Source: a virus. Taken from it: a DNA stretch of 23,871 nucleotides. The notes under the pieces were generated by a model. It was not told where the DNA came from. It ran no database searches and saw nothing but the letters and a program-made list of their open reading frames with translations. Position 1 is the stretch's first letter. The number at the start of each line of letters is the position of its first letter. The position numbers and the translations under genes were made by a program. Below, one piece after another: positions 12,101 through 20,298 of this stretch. The stretch lies in IMG/VR virus record IMGVR_UViG_3300014962_000049, positions 1 to 23,871 of that record, one strand, 5' to 3'.

Positions 12101-14336
12101 GGACATTCACATCATCAGGAATATTCTTTGCCTTCGGATACATTACTGCATAAATCTTCTTAAGTTCAGCCGACACAGCCAACTCCGTAGCATCGCCCTT
12201 TTCAAGAGCCAACTTCAACCGCTCACGGAACCGCACCAGTTCCTTGTGGGCAACAGAGAAGTCTCCGCGCTGCTGCGCAGTCTTAGTTGCGGCAGTGGCA
12301 CGCACCGACTGCAACTCTGCATCCACCTGCTGCAACAGCACCTGCACCTTGGCAATCTCATCAGCAGTCATCTTCGTCTGCCTTATATTGCCATCCAATA
12401 CCTGCTTAGCCAGCGACTGGGCACGCTGCGCGAACCGTTTGGTTCCGCGCTGAGCCTGCGCAATACCAGTATTAACTTTTGCCTTCAAGATTTTTTCGCT
12501 ACGCAACAACTTCTCATGCGCCTTCGCCAGTGTAGCCACCAACTCCTTGTCAGGCACAGCCTTCTGAATAACAGGCTTCATCGCTTCGGGACCAAAGTCC
12601 ATTACGCGCCGCGCCCAAGCCTCGCGGCCCTTCGCAGCAGCCATAGAATACGCATACGAATCTGCAATAGCAGGCAAACTAGTGTCAAACCATTCCTTCA
12701 CACCAGTCTTTTCATATGCAATCTTATTCAAACCATCAATCGTTGCCTGCTCAGGAGTCAAATCCTTGACACCCATAAACTCACCACCGACACGGGCCTT
12801 ACGGTAACGGGCGGCACCCACCGCGCTAGTCAGTTCCTCAACCGACAAGTCATCAGGGTTCCACTTTGTGGACGACACATTCTTCGGGGAGAAAATCCAC
12901 CGCCGCGCCTCATCGGTAATCTTGTGGTGAATATAATCATCTACGAAAGCAATCTCTTTAATGTCGGTACCATAATCAATACCAAACTTTCGGTACACAT
13001 CATTAACACTTTCACGCATCCGATTCTGCCAGCCTCTAAACTGGTCAGCAAACGCCTGCACCTCGGGCGTAGCCGCGTCATAAAACGCTGGCGACTCCAC
13101 AGCACGCCGCACATCCTGCGAAACCCCCGCCTTATCAATGTCGTCAACAAGTTGACGCACCTCAAAAGCATTGTCCTTGTACGCCGTATTCTTCACACCC
13201 TTGAAATAGCCTGCCGCGCTATGAGCGGCGGCAACCTTCACAACCTCATCGTCCTCAATGCCAAGGTCGCGGCCCAAACCAGCGGCAACGCTGGCACGTG
13301 CCGACTTCGGAGTGAAAAACTCCAACGCTTTCGGAGACACACCATAAACAGCGTCACCAATCTTCGTACGCGCACCCACAAACGGAGCAGCCGCAACCTC
13401 GGCTGCCTTATCTGTATTCGGAATCACCTTCCCAGCAAACTTGATACCAGCCTGCAAACCCTCAGCATCCCGAATCTCCTTCGGAATAGCCCAAATACCA
13501 TAGCGTTCAATATCATCCAGTTTTCCAGCCAACTCCGGATACAGATTACGCATAGCAGTAGTAGCAAACTTGTCACGCAACGCACGCCGACCCACAGCAC
13601 CAGCAAAACCCGACGCGCCCAACGTCACATACGTCAACGGGTCAGTTACAACGTCCGTCACCAACTGTGCTGGAGTATCAATCCACTTAATACCAGTCTT
13701 ATACTTCGGGTCCTTAAACACGCCCCAGTTCGGGTCATTAGCCCTACGCCAAGCCTCCTCCGCGCTGGTCCAATCCAAGTCCTTCCAATCAGTACCACCA
13801 AAGGTAAACTCGGCTATATTTCCAGCAGGCTCCGCAACAAACATCGCCGCAGACTGCACATACCTACTAGCCTGAGACAACGTGTCACCAACAGTAGCCC
13901 CACCACTAAACGGAATCTCCGTGCCCAACACCTCGGCAACAGGTTCAAACACCGGACCCAAAATATTTCGCTTAACAAAACCCCACACACCCTTAGACGT
14001 ATCAGGCTTCTGACCCTGCTCAGCCAACTGACGGGCCTGCTTCAACAACTCCTCGGTATTACCCTGACCGCGAGCAATACGACTAGAAATAGTAGCCAGC
14101 GACTTGCGTAGTTCTTCCTGCTCCTGAGAGAAAGAAGTTTTCTGCGTAGACTCACTGCCACCATAGTTCACGCCCTTGACGGAACCCATCAACTGCCCCT
14201 GCGTTGTCCCCGCCATTGGCTTCTTGCCGCCAGCATACCCCTTAGAGGTGACACCAAGACCAGTTTGCTGTGTACCGCCGCCCTTCGGGGTCGGCGGTTT
14301 ACCAGCATTAGAAAAAGGAGAACCGTAAACGGCCAT
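9111..14336 (-). CDS. Giant virion-associated protein (1741 aa), probable internal/ejected protein
   Basis: 1741 residues. The N-terminal ~60 residues are a Gly/Thr/Lys-rich, likely disordered segment. Helical regions with heptads lie at about 595-815 and 1065-1250. The C-terminal third holds 'TGFVVRNAMSATVNN' (~1363-1377) and 'RYHFDYSDLS...KWVPFWIWSTRN' (~1492-1520), signatures I associate with very large structural or polyvalent proteins of podoviruses. Position after the nozzle, fibre and Ala/Gln-rich proteins and before the endolysin fits an ejection/internal virion protein. No transglycosylase or protease motif was recognised. The start ATG 14336 has GAAGGG upstream, overlapping the previous stop. 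An alternative view is a tape-measure-like protein, but no long-tail genes are present. Confidence 0.6.
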   Translation of the reverse strand: MAVYGSPFSNAGKPPTPKGGGTQQTGLGVTSKGYAGGKKPMAGTTQGQLMGSVKGVNYGGSESTQKTSFSQEQEELRKSLATISSRIARGQGNTEELLKQARQLAEQGQKPDTSKGVWGFVKRNILGPVFEPVAEVLGTEIPFSGGATVGDTLSQASRYVQSAAMFVAEPAGNIAEFTFGGTDWKDLDWTSAEEAWRRANDPNWGVFKDPKYKTGIKWIDTPAQLVTDVVTDPLTYVTLGASGFAGAVGRRALRDKFATTAMRNLYPELAGKLDDIERYGIWAIPKEIRDAEGLQAGIKFAGKVIPNTDKAAEVAAAPFVGARTKIGDAVYGVSPKALEFFTPKSARASVAAGLGRDLGIEDDEVVKVAAAHSAAGYFKGVKNTAYKDNAFEVRQLVDDIDKAGVSQDVRRAVESPAFYDAATPEVQAFADQFRGWQNRMRESVNDVYRKFGIDYGTDIKEIAFVDDYIHHKITDEARRWIFSPKNVSSTKWNPDDLSVEELTSAVGAARYRKARVGGEFMGVKDLTPEQATIDGLNKIAYEKTGVKEWFDTSLPAIADSYAYSMAAAKGREAWARRVMDFGPEAMKPVIQKAVPDKELVATLAKAHEKLLRSEKILKAKVNTGIAQAQRGTKRFAQRAQSLAKQVLDGNIRQTKMTADEIAKVQVLLQQVDAELQSVRATAATKTAQQRGDFSVAHKELVRFRERLKLALEKGDATELAVSAELKKIYAVMYPKAKNIPDDVNVLAERILQKQGIPAAREVREVRARLNSIREQLDELPTTREFDNARDDLISAQLKLEDDLAGFEALAEARAKATYAPDGLVYGVEDALVPLPDGVAPYKVLDTIPDKGSLNNPQYIAVQAPNENALIDLRRPADFRGLFGEEYLPDYIRVAMDNAGMDGQVFYEEFVNFRQTGQLDPMFVDMYPEEAQLIQTLDFLNEMPIPDGGITHGVIEDAFNALNESFRGVASRYSYEGSDEVARQIVDDIIGAHLMNDGRVGVIAPRAIADGIYDSGDEVFSVLLDPKYGQKLPEVGVPSNPQDIVQRTADSSFVRSIVNSDYETASLNAQMEMVATADQLMESELGLASRQTLESEARKTRGQLAGMSSAAAKRVAKTEQLMDEYLKTGKLRITIDGKRVRVGREEAQKMLAKADAKYSTAEKRMLAEIARTEAKAGAAAERLLKRQMKYEERLAMLMDQQIALKNWNDVTGELLRNEVTNLEEIMRLRPPRGAAAEETRIWQRRVKQSIDSMGLLPDAERRAYEALTTILHADEAKLAWLSTQEIPASAAQLTAAKEGILGGQMVDDILDGWEKIEALGVQVPQELLDNWRPNLLKLRNLAEQGKFAKGYDWYMRFFKTYAMMSTGFVVRNAMSATVNNYIAGVTTENIVRGAKAMFAIEKKGAQWLDDFPEAERMLLEQARKVAAASSGGQVDELAEPIIGATWAERAINNKATKFFRKLNERAEMAVRMPLALESLEQGMTFDQALARVKRYHFDYSDLSALDEKAKKWVPFWIWSTRNVPLQIANQWSRPSVYATHEKIKKQFPPDADLFLPQWMRDMNALGIGGGWVATPDLPFNRLEGQAAQFANPQKLLGMVTPIAKVPLEIIAGKQFNTDIPFTDKYEEAKGTDAAIAWLANALGIESIGKRDKDGRLLISSEAQYAPNAMLPPLAQAQRLSGGVAGGKASYGERQLSSIANWIGVPVRKVGEQQQRGEAINRQFALREFAKVLEERGLIPPND
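14274..14298 (-). other. Hairpin near the 5' end of the giant-protein gene
   Basis: ACCGCCG (14274-14280) pairs with CGGCGGT (14292-14298), and CCC (14281-14283) with GGG (14288-14290), with one bulged base and a tetraloop (TTCG on plus, CGAA in the mRNA). It starts 38 nt inside the gene, within the Gly/Pro-rich N-terminus. It could modulate translation of this very long gene; that is inference. Confidence 0.35.
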
Positions 14337-14340
14337 TCAA

Positions 14341-15288
14341 CTACCCTTCAACAGATAAACGTGTAGCAATCTTCGGCAACAACTTCTTAATGGACTCAGT
14401 ATACGGCGTGCCCTTAGCACCAGCCTTCTTCTTAGCCATCTCAAGAAAAGCCTTTTCAAACAGTTTCCTATCAGATTCGGCTGCCGCAATACTTTGCTGC
14501 AGCCGCTTATCCGACTTCACACCACCGCGCTTATACCAATCAGCCAAACCAGCAGAAGAAACCTGAGCCTTGTTCTGCTCAAACTCCTTAGACTTATACT
14601 TCTCACCAGCCATACGCTTAGCGATGCTTTCAAATGTTTCAGTTGGTGCGGGGACATCAGCCAACTCGGGCAAACCAATACGGTTACGCAACGCAGCAGC
14701 AACAGACGACTCGCCCTGACGGACACCCAACTCTTTACGCTGTTCCTGAAACGCCTTGTAGTTGCGTTCCATATCACGCCGCTGAACCTCGGCGTTCTTG
14801 CGTTCAACTTCTAACTGGCGATTATACCACTTAGGGGCATCCTCTTTTAGTTTGTCAAGAATCAGATACTTCGCACCCTCGTCAATCCCATACGACTGGA
14901 TAACAGTCGGGTCAGAAAAAAACGTTTCAATCTCAGCCACACGAATGGGGTTATTGCCAGCCTCAGCAACACGGGCAAAATAGTCGGCAGCCAAACGGCG
15001 TGCCGGTTCCTCCATCTGCGCCCACTGATAATCAATCTCATTAATCTCAGGCTCACTAGGAGAACCCGACGGGTCATACCACAAGTTCTCATTAAACCTA
15101 TCCAACCCCTCGGCGGCAGTACGTGCAGTACCGCGAACTTGAGAGAACACCTCAGGGTTCTTAACCATTACTTCAAGCAACTGACGCTGGGACAAACCGG
15201 CCTCATCAACAAGCGTGTTTATGTCGCCACCTGCCATGAGGTAGCGCATAATCTGCTCATAGGTCAAGTTATTCTTTTTAGAAGCCAT
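14341..15288 (-). CDS. Hypothetical virion-arm protein (315 aa)
   Basis: 315 residues; ATG 15288 overlaps the upstream stop by one base (TAATG). Largely helical and charged: an N-terminal segment with an HTH-like 'TLVDEAGLSQRQLLEVM' (about 26-42), a middle helix rich in Glu/Arg/Gln (VERKNAEVQRRDMERNYKAF) that should form a coiled coil, and a Lys-rich C-terminus (EMAKKKAGAKG). It is sandwiched between the Ala/Gln-rich internal-virion-like protein and the giant protein, so it is probably packaged or ejected. No family is recognised. Confidence 0.55.
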   Translation of the reverse strand: MASKKNNLTYEQIMRYLMAGGDINTLVDEAGLSQRQLLEVMVKNPEVFSQVRGTARTAAEGLDRFNENLWYDPSGSPSEPEINEIDYQWAQMEEPARRLAADYFARVAEAGNNPIRVAEIETFFSDPTVIQSYGIDEGAKYLILDKLKEDAPKWYNRQLEVERKNAEVQRRDMERNYKAFQEQRKELGVRQGESSVAAALRNRIGLPELADVPAPTETFESIAKRMAGEKYKSKEFEQNKAQVSSAGLADWYKRGGVKSDKRLQQSIAAAESDRKLFEKAFLEMAKKKAGAKGTPYTESIKKLLPKIATRLSVEG

Positions 15289-16436
15289 TACTTTTTACCT
15301 TTGGACTGCTTCTGTTTCGGCTTAGGCTTTGACTTTGTTTTCGGCGGCCCATACTGCGCCGCTGTCTGCGCACGCTGCGTAGCAGCACCAGTCAACCCAC
15401 CAATCAGTGCCTCAAGTCCCTGATTCAACAGCCCCTGACGAACTTCCTCAACACCAACATTTGCTCCAGCACGTTCGCGTGCAAGGTCTGCAAGCCCACG
15501 CTGCTGGTCAACAGCAAACTGTGAACCAAGCCGTGCCCGTTCCGCAGCCAAATCAGACAATAACCCCTGAGCCTGAGAACCAATAGCCCCCTCACCAGCC
15601 ATCCTCTGCAAAGCCAACTGCTGCAAAGCCCTAGACTGAGAAATACCAACATCGCCACGCGCAGCGGCCTGCATAGCCTGCTGCGCCTGATTCAACTGGC
15701 TAGCAGAACTACGCGCCATCTGAGCCAACTGACCAGCCAACAACGCATCCTGAGCAGACTGCGCCTGACTAGCCTCGCCACTAGCACCAAAACCTTGAAT
15801 GGAATCCAACAGCGGGTTTGCCTGAGTTGCCAACTGCACAATCGGAACATCTGAATAAGCCTGCGCTGCTGGGATGCCAGCCAAAGCCTGCTCTGTCGCC
15901 GTATTGATAGTCCCCACATTTCCCGTATATTGCTGCAGCAACGCCTCCATCGCAGCCTTACGCTGCGCCTCAATGCTGCTCTCGGCCTGAGAAAAATACG
16001 GATTATATGCAGCCATAGCCTGCTCGGGAAGCCCACGAAGCATAGCCTCCTGTTGAGCAAACGCCGGTTCATACATACCCTGCATCGCAGCCGCCTGCTC
16101 ACCAGCACGCTGCTGGTACAAGCCCTGAGCCTGACGACCAGCCTGACCCAACTGGCGGCTAGCCTGATAACCACGCTGAGCCATCGTCGCATCAGACGGT
16201 TTAGACGCTCCACCGCCACCGCCAACACCCCACAAAGACTCCCAATCAAACCCAGCACCAGCAGTGTCACCAAACATTTGATTATACGCTTCTTCGCCAG
16301 CAGCAGCCGCAGGATACTTGGGAACAACAACAGGTGCATTTACTTGAGCAGAACGAAAACGCGGGTCCACCAAACCCTTAGTGCCCTCGGGCTTATTCAC
16401 CCACTTTTTTGCGTTAGGGTCCCAATAGCGTGCCAT
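15288..16436 (-). CDS. Ala/Gln-rich internal virion-like protein (382 aa)
   Basis: 382 residues. The N-terminus starts with MARYWDPNAKKWV, a Gly run lies near residue 75, then about 250 residues of Ala/Gln-rich helix (many Q, A, and short QA repeats). It ends in a very basic tail (KTKSKPKPKQKQSKGKK). Such compositions are typical of podovirus internal/ejection proteins that sit inside the head around the portal and enter the cell with DNA. ATG 16436 has a weak AGG. The stop overlaps the next gene's start (TAATG). The functional call is by composition and position. Confidence 0.55.
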   Translation of the reverse strand: MARYWDPNAKKWVNKPEGTKGLVDPRFRSAQVNAPVVVPKYPAAAAGEEAYNQMFGDTAGAGFDWESLWGVGGGGGASKPSDATMAQRGYQASRQLGQAGRQAQGLYQQRAGEQAAAMQGMYEPAFAQQEAMLRGLPEQAMAAYNPYFSQAESSIEAQRKAAMEALLQQYTGNVGTINTATEQALAGIPAAQAYSDVPIVQLATQANPLLDSIQGFGASGEASQAQSAQDALLAGQLAQMARSSASQLNQAQQAMQAAARGDVGISQSRALQQLALQRMAGEGAIGSQAQGLLSDLAAERARLGSQFAVDQQRGLADLARERAGANVGVEEVRQGLLNQGLEALIGGLTGAATQRAQTAAQYGPPKTKSKPKPKQKQSKGKK

Positions 16437-16457
16437 ACTAATACCTGCCTTGTTCCA

Positions 16458-16868
16458 TCAGTAAGCCCCCAAACTCTTAAGAGTAGAGGCACTATTGATA
16501 ATGTCCATCTGCTGTTGCATCCGCAAAGCAGTCAAAAAGTCCTCAAGTTCAGCCTGTTCCCCAGCCTCGCGCATGGCAATAGAGTTCAACTCCTCCTGCA
16601 TATTCTGAGTTTCGGCACCCAAATCACGCTGCAGATTCTCCGCATACCGAGACAAACCACGACGCATAATGCCCGACTGGACCGACGGGCCGCCAAGGCC
16701 CCGTCGCCCATACCCCGACAAAACCTGACCATAACCCTCTTGATACTGTCGTTCAATATCAGACAACTTGCGTGTGCCACGCTGTTGCCCATAGAAACTA
16801 GCCTGCTGATTAGCCAACGATTGAGACAAGCGGCGACGTTGCGCCCCCGCTTCCGTATACATAGCCAT
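16458..16868 (-). CDS. Small virion-arm protein, Gln/Arg-rich (136 aa)
   Basis: ATG 16868 with GAGGT upstream; a second ATG two codons later also fits. The sequence is hydrophilic: 'RRRLSQSLANQQASFYGQQRG' style at the N-terminus (split as RRRLSQSL and YGQQRG), a Gly/Arg patch (GRRGLGGPSVQSG) around 55-66, then an acidic helix (QAELEDFLTALRMQQQ). It resembles short internal virion or ejection components found next to large helical proteins in podoviruses. No family is recognised. Confidence 0.55.
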   Translation of the reverse strand: MAMYTEAGAQRRRLSQSLANQQASFYGQQRGTRKLSDIERQYQEGYGQVLSGYGRRGLGGPSVQSGIMRRGLSRYAENLQRDLGAETQNMQEELNSIAMREAGEQAELEDFLTALRMQQQMDIINSASTLKSLGAY

Positions 16869-16870
16869 GA

Positions 16871-17044
16871 TTACCTCACCCTAGATTTGTTAGTCATGTC
16901 CCCGCCACCAGTACGCGCCTTCAAGTCATCAATCTCTTTATTCAATCTCGCAAACTCTTGCGAGATTGAACGAAATATCTGTTGCAACGCCAAAGCATCA
17001 GAACCCTCTAGCGTGGACAAAAGCGGAGTGAACCAATCAGCCAT
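16871..17044 (-). CDS. Small coiled-coil protein (57 aa)
   Basis: The most likely start is ATG 17044, giving MADWFTPLL...; an upstream in-frame ATG at 17116 would overlap the fibre gene by 68 nt. The middle (LQQIFRSISQEFARLNKEIDDLKA) is a heptad coiled coil, ending in a Gly-rich, basic tail. It could be a small oligomerising tail or packaged protein. The gene contains a perfect 13-bp inverted repeat (16941-16970) in its coding region. The ribosome binding site is weak (TAAGAAT). Confidence 0.5.
   Translation of the reverse strand: MADWFTPLLSTLEGSDALALQQIFRSISQEFARLNKEIDDLKARTGGGDMTNKSRVR
16941..16970. other. Perfect 13-bp inverted repeat inside a small gene
   Basis: TTCAATCTCGCAA (16941-16953) and TTGCGAGATTGAA (16958-16970) are exact complements around ACTC. 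It is the longest perfect stem I found in the window. No T-run follows on either strand, so it is not an ordinary terminator. It could be a processing site, a binding site or an mRNA hairpin separating the tail-fibre and internal-protein segments. Confidence 0.5.
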
Positions 17045-17048
17045 ATTC

Positions 17049-17954
17049 TTACAGTTTGATAATATAGTTAACAACAATATACGGCTGCAAAATGTTATGC
17101 GCTTGACCGCTACCAATAGGGCCAGTTGAACCAGTCACATCGTGAGAGTGCGCAAGGTTAGCATCGGCAGAGGAGCCAGTAAAACCATGGTCGTGGCTTG
17201 AACCTTGAGTATTAGTTGTTCCACTTCCTGTGTGCCTATGCAGTCCATTTGTTGATGTGATAATGTTGCCTTCTCCCCCCTGATATGGGGCAGAAGAAGC
17301 AGCATCAACTGCGTTGATGGCATTAACAATAGTAAAACCAGCACCGTGTGTATGATTTCCATTGTCTGTAGTTTCAAAAGAATAATCATGCGTATGCGTT
17401 CCGCCAGCGGTAATATCATAAGTACCAACACCATGCTGGTGATTTCCAAGTTGTGAGTTTGTGGCAAGGGTGCCATCGCCGTGTTGGTGGCTCGGGAGTT
17501 GTGCTTCCGTCAATGTATGTGTTTCCGCTCCACCTGTCGCCGCAAGTGAAGCAAACGTGCCGCTAGCGGCCTTACCAACAGGAACACGACCAGTTAGAAT
17601 CGGCACACGGAATGTTCCAGCGGCAGGCGCAGCCTGACCGCCAGCAGTATTATAGGTAGAACCAATCACCGCATAAAGTGCGGCATACGTTGTCTGCGAC
17701 AACGCCTGCCCATCGCACATCACCCAACCAGCAGGAGCCGTAGCACCGGCATATTGCACAATACTACCAGTTGGAGTCAGCAACTGAACTGCGCTTGTAG
17801 CCAACTTGTCGCTAGTGATTGCGCCAGTGTCAATGTTGCTACCGTCAGCCAAACCTTCTGAAAAAGTTTTGACAGCAGTAAAGTTAGTATTCATTTCCGA
17901 CGCAACAATAGGTGTTGCGTCAATAAACGAATAAGGAATAGTCAAAGTAGCCAT
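17049..17954 (-). CDS. Tail fibre/receptor-binding protein with phage tail-collar domain
   Basis: 301 residues. The N-terminus (MATLTIPYSFIDATPIVASEMNTNFTAV) is the type seen on phage fibre proteins (shown only as a short N-terminal idea: IDATPIVASEMNTNF). Residues ~60-135 contain the tail-collar pattern 'PAGWVMCDGQALSQTTYAAL' then 'GTFRVPILTGRVPVG'. The C-terminal half has seven H-x-H pairs (SHQH, NHQH, THTH, NHTH, LHRH, SHDH, AHSH), as in the metal-binding needle of T4 gp12, where trimers hold a metal ion line. Likely role: adsorption tip. The start overlaps the nozzle stop (TAATG) and GAAGGG lies upstream. Confidence 0.85.
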   Translation of the reverse strand: MATLTIPYSFIDATPIVASEMNTNFTAVKTFSEGLADGSNIDTGAITSDKLATSAVQLLTPTGSIVQYAGATAPAGWVMCDGQALSQTTYAALYAVIGSTYNTAGGQAAPAAGTFRVPILTGRVPVGKAASGTFASLAATGGAETHTLTEAQLPSHQHGDGTLATNSQLGNHQHGVGTYDITAGGTHTHDYSFETTDNGNHTHGAGFTIVNAINAVDAASSAPYQGGEGNIITSTNGLHRHTGSGTTNTQGSSHDHGFTGSSADANLAHSHDVTGSTGPIGSGQAHNILQPYIVVNYIIKL

Positions 17955-19588
17955 TAACCGGTAACCCTTCTTGAGTTGAACTTATATCCGATACTGTTGA
18001 TTCCCCACGCCTGAGAAGGCTGCCCAGTGAACTGCAACTGAATAGTCTTAGCCAAACCAAGGTTTTTCCCACGTTTAATAATAGAAGAAGCAGTACCCGA
18101 CGACCAAAAACTAGAACCCCACAAACTGGAACCCCACAAACCCAAAGAAGTTCCACCCTGAATCAGATTGAACTCGCGTCTAAAGTTCTGTTCAGTCTCA
18201 TTAAAGTCATGGTAAACCTTGACATTAACGGCCTGAGGAACTTCCGCCTCCTTCATCACAATCTCGGGGCGACGAAACATCTTCTTCTGCATATATGAGC
18301 CACCATCAAACCACTTCGTCCGATAGTAACTGGTGAACCCCGCTTCTGTCCCCGCTATATTGTCGCTAGCAAAATCGTACTGGTCAACATTCAACACACG
18401 CGGCAGCGTGGGATGAATCATTAAACGGTACTGCACATTATCTGTTGCCCTAAAGTTACAACCAGCAATAACACCATAACCATCTGCTGTTTGAAACATG
18501 GTGTATGCCCCCAACGTGGGGTCAAACACCAAGTTAATCGTTGGCTGCACAGGGAGCGTACCAGTCGTACTATAAGGCAGGGACAACCAAACGCGGCCTC
18601 CTACCCAAGAAACACTGATTCCATCAGGGTCGCTAGCCGACACGTACCCCAAGTCAATAATAGAACGGACATTTGCAAAAGCGTCCGTGATACTATTGCC
18701 GTCTGTGAAAAACAAGCCGCGACCAAGAGAATAAAAATATATTCCAGTGTCAGTAGTGCAGATTGCATGATGGCTTTGGCAACCCAAAGAACCACTAAGT
18801 TCAATCACCTGAAAGTTAGTGTCGTCATACCCATAAAGCAGGAACGTCGCATTAGGCTTGAAGATAACCAACTGACCGTTAGCAACAGCCATACCTTGGA
18901 TGCCTTCTCCACCGGCAGCAATATCAATATAATCCTCGGCTCGCCAGTTATCAGGAATAAACTCATGCGACCAACGAATACGATTCGGGTAAGCGATACC
19001 ACCTTCGGTCGTATTTGCGGCAAACATCTTGTTTGCATGAACAGTCAAATGTTCCGCTTGAGGAATCTTACCAGCACCCACACTAGGTGTACCCAGCGTC
19101 TGCTGCCATGCATCAGGGTTAGTGCCACTAGCCGTTAGCGGCGTAGCGTAAACATCGCTAGTTCTCCAACGGTATCCGCCAGCAGTGGCAGCAGAACCAG
19201 TAGCAATATAAAGAAAGTCACCCCACGCAGCCATACACGCACCATGAGGACTATTCGCTGTTACATCCGTAGGAGTACCGGCATTATTCCACTGCAACTT
19301 AGAAAAGTTAGAACCAGTAGACTTATAGACCTTCGTCAAATCAGTTAGCATCACATGCGGAGTAGTCCCGTAGAATGGAGTCAACTTCTGCGGGGTCCAT
19401 GTGCCACTAGCAATAACCGGTGTAGAGTTAATGCGCTCCATTCCACCGCGAGAAAACACACCACCACGCGGGTCAATCTCAACATTCAACATCTTGGGAG
19501 ATTCGTTGTCAGCCAACTGAAACTGGTCCGACCTCAGGTTCAACCCGCCCGTAAAGTCCTGCTGCTGAAAAATGTTGATACTAGCCAT
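17954..19588 (-). CDS. Tail nozzle / beta-propeller-like tail protein
   Basis: 544 residues. The N-terminus has 'FTGGLNLRSDQFQLADNESP' then 'NVEIDPRGGVFSRGGMERIN', the pattern I know from podovirus tail nozzle and stopper proteins (T7 gp12-like). The body is strand-rich with many aromatic and Gly residues, consistent with a propeller. A C-terminal segment has two near-repeats (SLWGSSLWGSSFWSSG). It is downstream of the adaptor and upstream of the fibre, the expected tail-tube order. The start overlaps the adaptor's stop (TAATG). Call based on pattern and position. Confidence 0.72.
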   Translation of the reverse strand: MASINIFQQQDFTGGLNLRSDQFQLADNESPKMLNVEIDPRGGVFSRGGMERINSTPVIASGTWTPQKLTPFYGTTPHVMLTDLTKVYKSTGSNFSKLQWNNAGTPTDVTANSPHGACMAAWGDFLYIATGSAATAGGYRWRTSDVYATPLTASGTNPDAWQQTLGTPSVGAGKIPQAEHLTVHANKMFAANTTEGGIAYPNRIRWSHEFIPDNWRAEDYIDIAAGGEGIQGMAVANGQLVIFKPNATFLLYGYDDTNFQVIELSGSLGCQSHHAICTTDTGIYFYSLGRGLFFTDGNSITDAFANVRSIIDLGYVSASDPDGISVSWVGGRVWLSLPYSTTGTLPVQPTINLVFDPTLGAYTMFQTADGYGVIAGCNFRATDNVQYRLMIHPTLPRVLNVDQYDFASDNIAGTEAGFTSYYRTKWFDGGSYMQKKMFRRPEIVMKEAEVPQAVNVKVYHDFNETEQNFRREFNLIQGGTSLGLWGSSLWGSSFWSSGTASSIIKRGKNLGLAKTIQLQFTGQPSQAWGINSIGYKFNSRRVTG

Positions 19589-20298
19589 TACTGCCCCAGC
19601 GTACGACCAAGGTTCTGCAACCAGCCTTTATAGGTAGGGCGACCAGTAGTCGCCCCATGAGACATAATCAACGGTCCATGGCTAGTAGGCTTCTGAATAT
19701 TATTAGCAGCCAAAGCGACACCTTCATCAAATGACTGCTTATAGACGGCAGACATCTGAGCATCCTCTAACTGTTGGTATACACGCGAAACAGCGTAATA
19801 TACCAGCGGGAAATGCAAACTAGGATGAGCGTCAACCTCATCATTCAAACCAACCCAGTCAACAGGTTCACGATACCCGCGGCAAGTCATCTGCCGCGCC
19901 GTATTCGGCTTCGGATACAAATGAATACGGTCATTCCACACCGAATAAAACAACGGGTCGCCAGCCGTATCATAAGAACCAATGTAGGTGCCCTCAGCCT
20001 CCTCGTAACCTACCATCTCAAGTCGGGCACCCACACCAGTATTATCCACAATAGAAACAACCTGAGAAATCGGGTCAATCGTAAACGACGAAATCACATA
20101 CGCACGAACATTAGGTGTAGTCGTAAACGTAAACGATGTTTCCAACCAAGGCCACCGCTTATTAATATCCAAAATCCTGTAGTAGCCGTCACGAATATAC
20201 AGATTCAGCAGGCTGTCAGGAAGGTCCTCAGTATCCAAATCCACAATCTGACGGACAGTTTCCCGCAACTGGCTAGCGGTCATCTTAGCGTAAGCCAT
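19588..20298 (-). CDS. Head-tail adaptor (connector) protein
   Basis: 236 residues. It opens with 'MTASQLRETVRQIVDLDTED', then a 'LLNLYIRDGYYRILDINKRWPW' region, then strands. This is the layout of the phage adaptor/tail tubular protein A family: 'LR..v..i.D' helix, 'in.gy..i....WP' helix, then strands around 'LYPKPN'. Role: a ring joining the portal to the tail nozzle. Upstream and downstream genes (capsid group, nozzle) support this. ATG 20298 overlaps the upstream stop (TGATG). Confidence 0.75.
   Translation of the reverse strand: MAYAKMTASQLRETVRQIVDLDTEDLPDSLLNLYIRDGYYRILDINKRWPWLETSFTFTTTPNVRAYVISSFTIDPISQVVSIVDNTGVGARLEMVGYEEAEGTYIGSYDTAGDPLFYSVWNDRIHLYPKPNTARQMTCRGYREPVDWVGLNDEVDAHPSLHFPLVYYAVSRVYQQLEDAQMSAVYKQSFDEGVALAANNIQKPTSHGPLIMSHGATTGRPTYKGWLQNLGRTLGQ

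Noticed and set aside
11202-14111. 969-codon open frame on the plus strand opposite the giant protein
   Set aside because: It is exactly in phase with the sense codons, lacks domain features and has a His/Arg/Asn/Thr-rich composition explained by antisense of a codon-biased gene. It is a shadow of TTA/CTA/TCA avoidance.
15930-17129. 399-codon plus-strand frame across several virion genes
   Set aside because: Same antisense-phase effect; no ribosome binding site or recognisable domain, and it crosses well-supported gene boundaries.
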